This document shows, piece by piece, positions 7,585-13,496 of a stretch of DNA of 31,626 bases. The translations under genes were made by a program, and so were the position numbers. The notes beneath the pieces are model-generated. The model was not told where the DNA came from and did not search any database. It saw only the letters and a program-made list of their open reading frames with translations. The first letter of the stretch is position 1. The number at the start of each line of letters is the position of its first letter. The stretch is from a virus, in IMG/VR virus record IMGVR_UViG_3300032323_000880, positions 1-31,626 of that record, one strand, 5' to 3'.

Positions 7585-7708
7585 AAAATAAAACCGCCCC
7601 ACTTCAAGGGGTAGCAGTCCCTATCCATGAGGCATTTGGTTTTTAGTTTTTTTGATCGCTGCTACCCGATAAACAAACATACTAAAAAAAATCTATATTT
7701 ACAATAGT
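7585..7708. other. Divergent intergenic region with inverted repeats (HNH leader / endolysin upstream)
   Basis: This 124-bp region lies between the divergent HNH and endolysin genes. GGGTAGCAG (7609-7617) and CTGCTACCC (7659-7667) form a 9-bp inverted repeat around 41 nt. On the minus strand a smaller CCCC/GGGG hairpin is followed by a T-rich run just before the HNH ATG, as in a translational or transcriptional leader. On the plus strand the A/T-rich sequence before 7709 holds TATATTTA (7694-7701), a partial -7 element without a clear -33. Confidence 0.5.
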
Positions 7709-8134
7709 ATGAAAAGAGCAATTAAGTATATCGCAATCCATTGCACAGCCTCACAACCTACTGCAACTGTGGCAGCCATTTTGAGATATTGGAGGGATCA
7801 TCTTGGATGGAAAAATCCTGGGTATCATTTGCTAATTGAACCCAACGGAACGATCCACAGGCTTCTTGATTTTAACGGAATAGCAAACGGGGTAAGGGGT
7901 TTCAATAAAGAGACTATTCACATTTCTTATATTGGTGGAATCACAAAGGCAGGAAAGCCTATTGACAACAGAACCGATGCGCAGAAAAAAGCAATTTTAT
8001 TGTGCATTAATGAGGTGATTGAGTGGGCAGATAATAAGAAACTAATCATTCAAGGTCACAGAGATTTCCCTGATGCACGAAAGGCTTGCCCTTGCTTTGA
8101 TGCAAAGGCGGAATACAGAGGGATCGTAAAATGA
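7709..8134 (+). CDS. N-acetylmuramoyl-L-alanine amidase (endolysin)
   Basis: The 141-residue protein is a single Amidase_2 (T7-lysozyme-type) domain. Zinc ligands can be placed at H11 (AIHCTAS), H117 (GHRDFP) and C127 (KACPCFD). Y39 in the GYHLLIEPNG segment matches the catalytic Tyr. These enzymes cut the amide bond between MurNAc and L-Ala in peptidoglycan. There is no signal peptide or wall-binding domain, so release through a holin is expected, consistent with the small membrane proteins upstream. The 3' end overlaps the next gene (ATGA). Confidence 0.9.
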   Translation: MKRAIKYIAIHCTASQPTATVAAILRYWRDHLGWKNPGYHLLIEPNGTIHRLLDFNGIANGVRGFNKETIHISYIGGITKAGKPIDNRTDAQKKAILLCINEVIEWADNKKLIIQGHRDFPDARKACPCFDAKAEYRGIVK

Positions 8135-8352
8135 AAGTAGAACTATCATTCAATCTACCTGAAGAAGAAGAAGACTTCCGAGCAGCCATTAATGGGCAGA
8201 AGTTAAGGTCTATCACTTATGACTTTGACCAATGGCTACGCAACCAAATCAAGTATGAAGATCTCACAGATGAGGAATATCAAACCTTGCAAAAATGCAG
8301 AGATCAGTTCAGGGCTATGTTTTACGATGAAGACCTATTTATAGTGCAATGA
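8131..8352 (+). CDS. Small acidic protein of a widespread phage family, unknown function
   Basis: The product is 73 residues, starting MKVELSFNLPEEEEDFRAAING. It has an N-terminal strand followed by helices (ITYDFDQWLRNQIKYEDLTDEEYQTL). Proteins of this size and pattern are common in phages of many hosts, but no activity is known to me. There is no membrane segment. It is translationally coupled by ATGA overlaps to the amidase upstream and the membrane-anchored gene downstream. Confidence 0.7.
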   Translation: MKVELSFNLPEEEEDFRAAINGQKLRSITYDFDQWLRNQIKYEDLTDEEYQTLQKCRDQFRAMFYDEDLFIVQ

Positions 8353-8897
8353 AAGAACTGCTTGACGATGAAAGAATCAGGATTGCTACCATCTCTTTTT
8401 TGATAGGGGTGATTCTTGCTTTTGTGCTATTCCCTAAACCAGAGGTAGAGACAGTCTACAAAACAGAAACGAAGGTAGAAACGGATACAATTTACTCTCA
8501 TATAGTGGATACTATTTATGTGCCAAAAACTAGGATAAAAACTCAGGTTTTAAGGGATACAGTCCTAAAAGAATATGAGCCTAAAATAAGCCTATTTAAG
8601 ACCTCTTTTCCTTCTGACTATGGAAGTACCCATGTGAGTGGTGAAGTCCTTGGAGAAGTCCTTAAAATGACTGCTACAAACGATTTCAAAATACCTGTGG
8701 TTACGAACACAATAACCGAAACAAAAACAGAGACAAAAGTCATAAAGCCGAAGGGGATCTACCTGGGTGCCGGAGTGAATTCTCTCTTGCAACCTAGCGC
8801 AAAAGTTTCTTACCTTGATAACAAGTACCTATTTGAATACCAATTCCAACCACTACATGGAGTGCATCAGGTAGGGGTATCTAAAAAATTGTTTTAA
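8349..8897 (+). CDS. Membrane-anchored DUF6808-like protein, spanin candidate
   Basis: The 182-residue protein has one N-terminal membrane helix (about 11-29, RIATISFLIGVILAFVLF), then a Thr/Glu/Lys-rich extended region with repeated V-x-T/K patterns (ETVYKTETKVETDTIY). The C-terminus (about 135-182) alternates hydrophobic residues and ends VGVSKKLF, resembling an outer-membrane-seeking beta hairpin with a terminal Phe. It follows the endolysin, so a function linking inner and outer membranes in the last lysis step is reasonable but unproven. Family naming is from recollection of Bacteroidota phage proteins. Confidence 0.5.
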   Translation: MKELLDDERIRIATISFLIGVILAFVLFPKPEVETVYKTETKVETDTIYSHIVDTIYVPKTRIKTQVLRDTVLKEYEPKISLFKTSFPSDYGSTHVSGEVLGEVLKMTATNDFKIPVVTNTITETKTETKVIKPKGIYLGAGVNSLLQPSAKVSYLDNKYLFEYQFQPLHGVHQVGVSKKLF

Positions 8898-9143
8898 ATG
8901 TGGATTGAAATCGAAGTCATGCTATCAGGTCAAACCATTGACTGGAAGTCTTTGGGTTTAGAAGTTCAGCATGAATGGTCAAGGCGGATGGTAAGGATAG
9001 GGGACATTCAATATGTGCAGGAGTTACTGCATGATATCCAGATCATCTACTTCTACGATAATACTTCCTGCTTGATCAAGGGAAGATATCAAGATATCCG
9101 GACTGAGATCCTGCACCTAGATCAGGAAAGTGACCTGGATTAA
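8898..9143 (+). CDS. Hypothetical protein, last gene of the late rightward block
   Basis: The product is 81 residues; ATG 8898 directly follows the preceding TAA. The sequence (MWIEIEVMLSGQTIDWKSLGLEV...) predicts an alpha-beta fold with VRIGDIQYVQELLHDIQIIYFYD and an acidic end. There is no signal, membrane segment or known motif. Its stop codon lies in the left arm of the hairpin at 9141-9163, which ends this transcription unit. Confidence 0.6.
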   Translation: MWIEIEVMLSGQTIDWKSLGLEVQHEWSRRMVRIGDIQYVQELLHDIQIIYFYDNTSCLIKGRYQDIRTEILHLDQESDLD

Positions 9144-9163
9144 TTCGGATTTTTTCCGAATTA
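9141..9163. terminator. Perfect hairpin between convergent genes, bidirectional terminator candidate
   Basis: TAATTCGGA (9141-9149) and TCCGAATTA (9155-9163) form a perfect 9-bp stem with a five-T loop. It includes the stop codon of the plus-strand gene and sits between converging operons. No T-run follows directly on either strand, so termination may be weak. Confidence 0.55.
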
Positions 9164-9257
9164 GCGCATGAATTTTTACTAAAAGTTAATGCATTTTTAT
9201 ATGCCAAAAGATATAATTTTTTAAGGATTTGGCAGATTATATGCAAATGAATATAGA
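9164..9257. other. AT-rich intergenic gap between convergent genes
   Basis: About 94 bp of A/T-rich sequence lies between the hairpin and the end of the minus-strand operon. I see no ORF, promoter consensus or further stable hairpin in it. Confidence 0.5.
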
Positions 9258-9575
9258 CTAGTCTTCATTTGCTATCCTATTTTTCAGCCTGTTTTCCCTG
9301 TTCCTTTTATACTTATCTTCAAGGGTTTGAATCTTGAGTAGAACTAGGTAACCTATCAAGTCATTGATTACATCTTCATCATCCTTTTCCAGACTTCCGT
9401 TTTTTATCCGCTTGAGTTTGTCATCTATCCGCACGAGTAGTCCGTCTTTTGCGGACAACTTAGAGAAAACCCCTAGCGGCTCAAGGGCAGAATTCCCGTA
9501 CTTGAGATTTTTAGTGATAAGCAGTTCACGGATTTCTAGTAGGTAGGAGGAAACCTTGTTTGCAAATTCATTCAT
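9258..9575 (-). CDS. Nmad1/DUF1599-like protein
   Basis: The 105-residue helical protein starts MNEFANKVSSYLLEIRELL. KNLKYGNSALEPLG (about 22-35), VRIDDKLKRIKNG (48-60) and EDVINDLIGYLVLLK (67-81) match the nucleotide-modification-associated domain 1 / DUF1599 pattern common in phages. This domain co-occurs with nucleotide metabolism and DNA modification genes in other phages, but its reaction is not established. It is the last gene of a three-gene minus-strand operon, and its ATG overlaps the stop of the 31-residue membrane gene upstream. Confidence 0.7.
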   Translation of the reverse strand: MNEFANKVSSYLLEIRELLITKNLKYGNSALEPLGVFSKLSAKDGLLVRIDDKLKRIKNGSLEKDDEDVINDLIGYLVLLKIQTLEDKYKRNRENRLKNRIANED

Positions 9576-9667
9576 GGGATAAGGTATTCAAAGATGGCTA
9601 TAACTATCAAGGCAAAGATAAGAGAAAATCCAACTACTTTAAAGAAGGATCTAGAACGTGAACTCAT
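9572..9667 (-). CDS. 31-residue single-pass membrane peptide
   Basis: ATG 9667 opens inside the end of the preceding minus-strand gene, and the TGA overlaps the ATG of the next one. The product has a basic start (MSSRSRSFFK) and then one hydrophobic helix (VVGFSLIFALIVIAIFEYLI). Overlaps on both sides and a positive-inside membrane helix argue for a real gene. It could be a superinfection or membrane-targeting peptide, but nothing specific is shown. Confidence 0.55.
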   Translation of the reverse strand: MSSRSRSFFKVVGFSLIFALIVIAIFEYLIP

Positions 9668-9902
9668 GGCACTCCTTGAAGGATTTGAACCTATCCCCTT
9701 TTAGGTATTGGCTTGATTTGAACTTTGACCTTCCCTTCTTAATTAGGAAGCCATCCTCAAAAAGGATGTAAAACTCATTCTCACTCACTACCTCATTGAA
9801 TTGAATGTAGTCTACCCACCATTCCGCAGGCTTGCGGTTTTCATCCATGACTTTTGAAACCCTTCCGTATCCAAACGGATTCAAGATCTCGATTTCTTCC
9901 AT
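9651..9902 (-). CDS. Hypothetical protein, first gene of the minus-strand operon
   Basis: The product is 83 residues from ATG 9902 (MEEIEILNPFGYGRVSKV...). The frame extends to a TTG at 9917, but the ATG preceded by an A-rich leader is the better start. The sequence is beta-rich with WWVDYIQFNEVVSENEFYILFEDGF and a basic C-terminus (KKGRSKFKSSQYLKGDRFKSF). No motif is recognised. It is transcribed away from the early rightward operon, so it is likely expressed early and separately. Confidence 0.55.
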   Translation of the reverse strand: MEEIEILNPFGYGRVSKVMDENRKPAEWWVDYIQFNEVVSENEFYILFEDGFLIKKGRSKFKSSQYLKGDRFKSFKECHEFTF

Positions 9903-10049
9903 AGTTTTTTTTGGCAAGTTATAAGGATAAAAAAGTACACTTGAAAAAAATATTACTTTTTGTGTAAAATTTTTTCATAAATATTTTTTTTTCTAATTTT
10001 TTCCTTCGATATTTGATTCATCAAACAGGGACATAAAACCAAAAGCACT
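9903..10049. promoter_or_regulatory. Divergent early promoter region with a palindrome at 10012-10025
   Basis: The 147-bp region is very A/T-rich and separates the minus-strand operon from the rightward early genes. On the plus strand GATATTTG (10008-10015) matches the Bacteroidota -7 element TAnnTTTG with one mismatch, about 35 bp before ATG 10050. A T-rich stretch stands in place of a -33. TTTGAT-TC-ATCAAA (10012-10025) is a perfect 6-2-6 palindrome that overlaps the -7 element and would suit a dimeric repressor. No clear minus-strand promoter consensus is visible. Confidence 0.45.
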
Positions 10050-10262
10050 ATGAAAGCAATCGAAAAAGTACAGCAGGAACTAAACAAAGTATTCGCAATG
10101 CAGGATCAACTTCAGAAAGAAGTTTGGACAAAGGAAAACTATCAGATCAATTCAATGAGAGAAGATATGCTTTCAGAAATGGCATCTACTCTTTCACAAG
10201 TATTGAGAAGCCTAGAAGAAGAAAATGAAGACTTAGAATTTATCAGCCTAAACGAAAGATAA
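10050..10262 (+). CDS. Small coiled-coil protein, first early gene
   Basis: The 70-residue acidic helical protein has heptad-like spacing throughout (IEKVQQELNKVFAMQDQLQKEV and MASTLSQVLRSLEEENEDLEF). There is no membrane segment or catalytic motif. It is the first gene after the putative early promoter and is followed by a UUCG-capped hairpin. I do not recognise a family. An oligomeric accessory role is all that the sequence suggests. Confidence 0.6.
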   Translation: MKAIEKVQQELNKVFAMQDQLQKEVWTKENYQINSMREDMLSEMASTLSQVLRSLEEENEDLEFISLNER

Positions 10263-10267
10263 AACAC

Positions 10268-10281
10268 AGCCCTTCGGGGCT
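10268..10281 (+). terminator. UUCG-capped hairpin, weak terminator or attenuator
   Basis: AGCCC pairs with GGGCT across a TTCG tetraloop, followed by TTACTTTAA. The stem is short (5 bp) and the T-tract interrupted, so it probably terminates only part of the transcripts between the first early gene and the next. Confidence 0.55.
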
Positions 10282-10302
10282 TTACTTTAAACCCTAAAAA
10301 AA

Positions 10303-10557
10303 ATGAACTACGAAACAGAAAATTTCTACGATCAAGAGATTGAATTCACCTACGAAGGTAGGGAGTACGTCTGGCAAGGAGACTACACCATAGAACATAC
10401 TGGAGAAGATGAAAGCGAGTACGCTCCTGCCTATGGAGAAATGGAGATTTGTATAGATCACACATCAAGCCTAATATGCTATGAGCAAGGAAAAGAGGTC
10501 ATCCCTACTAGATCTATGATGATGGCACTAGAAATCCAAATTGAAAGAAACTATTAA
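10303..10557 (+). CDS. Hypothetical acidic protein
   Basis: The 84-residue protein is rich in Glu, Tyr and Asp (MNYETENFYDQEIEFTYEGREYVWQGDY...). It predicts short beta strands followed by a C-terminal helix (TRSMMMALEIQIERNY). Its acidity is reminiscent of DNA-mimic or inhibitor proteins found early in phage genomes, but there is no motif to support that. It starts 22 bp after the UUCG hairpin in an A-rich leader. Confidence 0.55.
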   Translation: MNYETENFYDQEIEFTYEGREYVWQGDYTIEHTGEDESEYAPAYGEMEICIDHTSSLICYEQGKEVIPTRSMMMALEIQIERNY

Positions 10558-10579
10558 CCAAAACCAAATAAACAAACCA

Positions 10580-11131
10580 ATGGAAAAATCCAATTCAATT
10601 CAAAACCTTACCCAAGGACTAGCCAAGTTTCATGCTATGGTAGGTAAGATTAGCAAGGATGCAAAGAATCCTTTCTTCAAGTCCAACTATGCAAGTCTTC
10701 CTCACATCATCACGGAGATCTCAGAACCTATGGAGAAGGCAGGTCTAGTGATCTCTCAATTCCCTGATGGGGATGGGCTCACTACGATGCTAATTCACGC
10801 AGAGAGTGGTGAGTATTTATCAGCTACCTACACCTTGCAAGTAGTACGGCAGAACGATCCACAGGCTCAGGGTAGTGCCTTGAGTTATGCTAGAAGATAC
10901 GGATTAACTTCAGTCCTTAATCTAGCCATTTCAGATGATGATGCAGAGGCAGCAATGAAGCCTTTGAGACAAGCACCTGCACCTGCAAAGGTAGCACCTA
11001 CAGAAGCCCAATTTGCAGGCATAGTACAGTACTTGAATGGAACTCCAGAGCAGCAGAAGACAGCCAAGGAGGCACTAAAAAAATACACCTTAACCAAGGA
11101 GCAGCAAGAAATAATCGAAGGACTACTATGA
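10580..11131 (+). CDS. erf: ERF-family single-strand annealing recombinase
   Basis: The product is 183 residues from ATG 10580 (MEKSNSIQNLTQGLAKFHAMV). A TTG start 39 bp upstream overlaps the previous gene and is rejected. The family signature GSALSYARRYGLTSVLNLA lies at about 98-116, preceded by NPFFKSNYASLPHI (30-43), both diagnostic of ERF (P22) recombinases. These ring-forming proteins bind ssDNA and anneal complementary strands, which supports recombination and genome circularisation. A Pro/Ala-rich linker (about 130-143) leads to a small C-terminal helical segment. It is near the Gp157-like, SSB-like and RusA genes. The 3' end overlaps the next gene (ATGA). Confidence 0.9.
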   Translation: MEKSNSIQNLTQGLAKFHAMVGKISKDAKNPFFKSNYASLPHIITEISEPMEKAGLVISQFPDGDGLTTMLIHAESGEYLSATYTLQVVRQNDPQAQGSALSYARRYGLTSVLNLAISDDDAEAAMKPLRQAPAPAKVAPTEAQFAGIVQYLNGTPEQQKTAKEALKKYTLTKEQQEIIEGLL

Positions 11132-11373
11132 ATATCGTGAATGTGCTTGTACCGGATGCGTACAAATTGAAAAAAAGAAAGGATGGCACTTTCACATCTG
11201 TAATTGTAGATGAGGAAATAGATCCATTTAATGTAGAATTTATAGGAGGTGAATGTATCGAAATAGATACAAATGAAATGGCTTACATAACCCTGTCAAT
11301 AAATAACCTTTACCAGATTATTGACTTGATTGAAAAAGCAGAATACAAATATTCTAAACAAAGAAAAAAATGA
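11128..11373 (+). CDS. Hypothetical protein in the recombination cluster
   Basis: The 81-residue protein is coupled by ATGA to the ERF gene and to the Gp157-like gene. The N-terminal half is beta-rich (MNIVNVLVPDAYKLKKRKDG), with an acidic middle. The C-terminus is an amphipathic helix (SINNLYQIIDLIEKAEYKYSKQRKK) with a basic tail. No motif is recognised. Its tight position between two recombination proteins suggests an accessory role. Confidence 0.6.
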   Translation: MNIVNVLVPDAYKLKKRKDGTFTSVIVDEEIDPFNVEFIGGECIEIDTNEMAYITLSINNLYQIIDLIEKAEYKYSKQRKK

Positions 11374-11852
11374 ACCTATACCAGATCACACAGGAGGCGC
11401 AGTATCTTGCTGCCCTCCTTGAAACCGAAGAACTAACTCCAGAACTAGAGGCAGAACTGCTAATCAATCAGGAGCAACTACAGACCAAAGGTATAAACTA
11501 TGCGAAGGTGATAGCAAACTATCAAAGCGAAGCGGATCAAATAGATGCCGAAATCAAGCGACTCAAGGCTATGAAAGAAAGCAGAGATAAGAAGGTCACA
11601 TGGTTGACTGAAAGCCTTAAGAAAGCCATGCTAGTAAGCGGAATTGAGAAGATAGAAAGCCCACTATTCAAGATATCATTGAGAAGATCCGAGGCGGTGG
11701 AGGTAGAAATCCCAGAGGCTTTGCCGGTAGATTGGCAGGTAAAAAAGGTCACGATCACAGCGGATAAAGTAGCAATCAAAAAAGCAATCAAGGAAGGCTA
11801 CTCGATCACGGGTGCTAGACTAGTAGAAAACTTCAACCTATCAATCAAATGA
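11370..11852 (+). CDS. Siphovirus Gp157-like protein
   Basis: The 160-residue protein has the Gp157 layout. A long N-terminal helical coiled coil covers about 1-85 (INYAKVIANYQSEADQIDAEIKRLKAMKESRDKKVTWL). A conserved beta segment follows (KIESPLFKISLRRSEAVEVE, about 93-112), then VDWQVKKVTITADKVAIKKAIKEG and a C-terminal GARLVENFNLSIK. Gp157-family genes sit beside ERF/SSAP recombinases in many siphoviruses, and resistance to superinfecting phage has been attributed to the original member. The molecular activity is not known. Confidence 0.8.
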   Translation: MNLYQITQEAQYLAALLETEELTPELEAELLINQEQLQTKGINYAKVIANYQSEADQIDAEIKRLKAMKESRDKKVTWLTESLKKAMLVSGIEKIESPLFKISLRRSEAVEVEIPEALPVDWQVKKVTITADKVAIKKAIKEGYSITGARLVENFNLSIK

Positions 11853-11986
11853 GATACCTAGGAAAGCAAATTGAAAGACCTGGAGACCTTGCCCCAAAAG
11901 GGGTGAAGTCTACCTACCAAACAGAAAGACTTCCATTCAATGAAACCTTTGAAAGAATATGGCTGCTTGCAAATACCAAAGCCTAG
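11849..11986 (+). CDS. Small 45-residue protein
   Basis: ATG 11849 overlaps the stop of the Gp157-like gene (ATGA) and the ORF ends at TAG 11986, overlapping the next gene by 28 bp in another frame. The product (MRYLGKQIERPGDLAPKGV...) is polar with a C-terminal helix (NETFERIWLLANTKA). The ATGA coupling and the otherwise empty 106-bp interval support it. Function unknown. Confidence 0.5.
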   Translation: MRYLGKQIERPGDLAPKGVKSTYQTERLPFNETFERIWLLANTKA

Positions 11987-12288
11987 CACCCCTTGTGCGT
12001 GATCTATACACTCAAGGCTACACAAGGAATAAGATAGCCGAAATCATGGGGGTCAAGAATATAGTAGTACAGTACATCCTGTATAAGATTTTGCTAGTAA
12101 ACAAAAGCAATTCAAGAAGTAACTTGATGGAAGTGCTGCCAAAGGATCAGGTGAACAGGATTATTACCCTTTCGTGTTGGGGATACAATAACTACGAGAT
12201 TGCAGAGGATCTAGATTTGCCTGTGAAGAATGTCACTCTGGTGATCAAGGAAGCACGGAATAAAAAATTAATTCAAAAATTCTGCTGA
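11959..12288 (+). CDS. Tandem helix-turn-helix DNA-binding protein
   Basis: The 109-residue protein has two HTH-like units. The first is at about 9-40 (VRDLYTQGYTRNKIAEIMGVKNIVVQYIL). The second is at about 64-95 (VNRIITLSCWGYNNYEIAEDLDLPVKNVTLVI). Each has the Ala/Gly pattern of a resolvase-like or sigma region 4-like tri-helical fold. A basic C-terminus (KEARNKKLIQKF) follows. The target is unknown. Early position and an adjacent promoter (12294-12324) just downstream make a regulator plausible. Confidence 0.65.
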   Translation: MAACKYQSLAPLVRDLYTQGYTRNKIAEIMGVKNIVVQYILYKILLVNKSNSRSNLMEVLPKDQVNRIITLSCWGYNNYEIAEDLDLPVKNVTLVIKEARNKKLIQKFC

Positions 12289-12293
12289 TAAGT

Positions 12294-12324
12294 ATTGTTT
12301 ATTCTAAACTATTTATTAGTTTTG
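12294..12324 (+). promoter_or_regulatory. Bacteroidota-type promoter for the second early block
   Basis: ATTG (12294-12297), a 19-bp spacer, then TAGTTTTG (12317-12324) gives an exact TAnnTTTG -7 element with a near-exact -33. The gap between genes here is otherwise non-coding. AAACTA (12306-12311) and TAGTTT (12317-12322) form an inverted repeat reaching into the -7 element, a possible operator. Confidence 0.6.
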
Positions 12325-12357
12325 GCTATTCAATTACATCAACACACCAAAAACACC

Positions 12358-12459
12358 ATGAAAAAAGCACTTCAAATCACAGGCAAAATCCTCTACTTTA
12401 TAGTAGCCATGTCTCCAATCTTTGCACTTGGCTATATGCTAGGACTTAAATTAATCTAA
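12358..12459 (+). CDS. 33-residue membrane peptide
   Basis: ATG 12358 follows the promoter at 12294-12324 by about 33 bp and is preceded by an A/C-rich leader. The product MKKALQITGKIL... has a basic N-terminus and one hydrophobic segment (about 11-31, ILYFIVAMSPIFALGYMLGL). It is the only ORF filling the interval 12325-12473. Function unknown. Confidence 0.5.
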   Translation: MKKALQITGKILYFIVAMSPIFALGYMLGLKLI

Positions 12460-12473
12460 ACACAAAAAAACCT

Positions 12474-12779
12474 ATGGAAAATTTCAAAATCAAAATCACT
12501 CAAACTCAGGAAGTAGAGAGTGAAGTCTCAATCCCGAAGTACTTTACCTTGAATAAGTACTATCACTATAAACTGCTTTCAAATTCGGCAGTGATAGCAG
12601 TCAACTACTTTACGGATAAACTTGATAACTTGGTAGCCCTTGAATTATGGCCATCTATCAAGGTCGAACATATCAGATATGTTACCTACATTCTTAAATC
12701 TGATAACCTAGAAGAGATCACAGAAGAGGAATTCACTTCACACCTAAATGCTGCTAAAAAATTAATCTACTCGCTATGA
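12474..12779 (+). CDS. Hypothetical protein
   Basis: The 101-residue protein starts MENFKIKITQTQEVESEVSIP. It predicts an N-terminal beta region (EVSIPKYFTLNKYYHYKLL), a central alpha-beta part and a C-terminal helix (EEEFTSHLNAAKKLIYSL). The polar/aromatic pattern of the first 40 residues recurs in small Bacteroidota phage proteins, but no activity is known to me. It overlaps the next gene by ATGA. Confidence 0.6.
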   Translation: MENFKIKITQTQEVESEVSIPKYFTLNKYYHYKLLSNSAVIAVNYFTDKLDNLVALELWPSIKVEHIRYVTYILKSDNLEEITEEEFTSHLNAAKKLIYSL

Positions 12780-12979
12780 AAACTGACTCACAGACTGCCT
12801 TGATCAAGGGATGGCTATTGAATGGCTACTCAATCACCCAACTAGATGCCTTGAATATGTTTGGCTGCTTCCGGTTATCCGCAAGGATAGCCAATCTACG
12901 AGAGGAAGGGCTTGATATTGTCACCGACATGGTGAATGTAAATGATAAAAGAATAGCAAAATACTACCTGAACAAATGA
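12776..12979 (+). CDS. HTH_39-like helix-turn-helix protein
   Basis: The 67-residue protein is a single winged-helix-like domain: QTALIKGWLLNGYSITQLDALNMFGCFRLSARIANLREEG, then a short wing (LDIVTDMVNVNDKRIAKYYL). The pattern of ITxLDALxxFGCxRLxARIxxLR is diagnostic for the HTH_39 family found in phage early regions. Likely DNA-binding, target unknown. It is coupled on both sides by ATGA overlaps. Confidence 0.8.
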   Translation: MKTDSQTALIKGWLLNGYSITQLDALNMFGCFRLSARIANLREEGLDIVTDMVNVNDKRIAKYYLNK

Positions 12980-13341
12980 CCAGAGAAGAAATCATCACCG
13001 AACTAAACCACAGAAGTACTCAGAAGTACTTGGTGTATTTAGCCCTGCAAGAGATAATGCTTGACTACTATGAGGATGTCAAGATGCTCAAATTCTTTGA
13101 TCTTGATTTGCAGACCAAGCATAAGAACATGATCAATGCCCTGAAAAAAAAGTCTACGCAGGCTTTTAGATACCTTGAAGGGTATGATAATGGCGAAGCG
13201 ACTATCAAGCAGTTTCACGAATTTGTGACCTTATTTGAAAGACTGCACACGGCTATAGATTGCGGAGGTGCTGTGTTCCATGATTGCCTGAATGCTGTAG
13301 AAGAAATCCTTGATAGATACGATGGCAAAGAAACTAAGTGA
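12976..13341 (+). CDS. Hypothetical helical protein
   Basis: The 121-residue protein is predicted almost all helical (MTREEIITELNHRSTQKYLVYLALQEIMLDYY...). It has a basic patch in the middle (KHKNMINALKKKSTQAF) and a C-terminal Cys/Asp region (AIDCGGAVFHDCLNAVEEILDRYDGKETK). No known motif. It lies just before the small HTH gene and the structured RNA upstream of the replication initiator, so a replication-accessory role is possible. Confidence 0.6.
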   Translation: MTREEIITELNHRSTQKYLVYLALQEIMLDYYEDVKMLKFFDLDLQTKHKNMINALKKKSTQAFRYLEGYDNGEATIKQFHEFVTLFERLHTAIDCGGAVFHDCLNAVEEILDRYDGKETK

Positions 13342-13465
13342 AGAAGAAAAGGAAAGGATCTTTTCTCTTTGGCAGGACAGGGTGATAACTAAGGCTATAG
13401 CAATAGAAGTAGGTAGATCCTATAATACTGTCTATGTTTATTTAAAAAGTAGATATTTGATTTGA
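13322..13465 (+). CDS. 47-residue helix-turn-helix protein
   Basis: ATG 13322 overlaps the end of the preceding gene by 20 bp and the ORF ends at TGA 13465. The product (MAKKLSEEEKERIFSLWQDR...) is a compact HTH: helix 1 EEEKERIFSLWQ, then TKAIAIEVGRSYNTVYVYLKSR, resembling resolvase/transposase-type recognition helices. Its final codons overlap the TTTG -33 element of the promoter at 13461, so it may act locally on that promoter. Autoregulation is inference only. Confidence 0.6.
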   Translation: MAKKLSEEEKERIFSLWQDRVITKAIAIEVGRSYNTVYVYLKSRYLI

Positions 13466-13490
13466 TATTTGAAAAATAGTATTATATTCG
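13461..13490 (+). promoter_or_regulatory. Promoter of the structured RNA / initiator gene
   Basis: TTTG (13461-13464), an 18-bp spacer and TATATTCG (13483-13490) match the Bacteroidota promoter with one mismatch in the -7 element. Transcription would start near 13497. A direct repeat GATATTTGA (13452-13460 and 13464-13472) overlaps the -33, and the 11-mer GATATTTGATT at 13452 is also present at the other early promoter (10008-10018). Confidence 0.6.
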
Positions 13491-13496
13491 TGCATT

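Noticed and set aside
7585-7708. tRNA or CRISPR-like element at the inverted repeat near 7609-7667
   Set aside because: The arms enclose 41 nt without cloverleaf arms or T-loop, and there is only one repeat pair, so neither applies.
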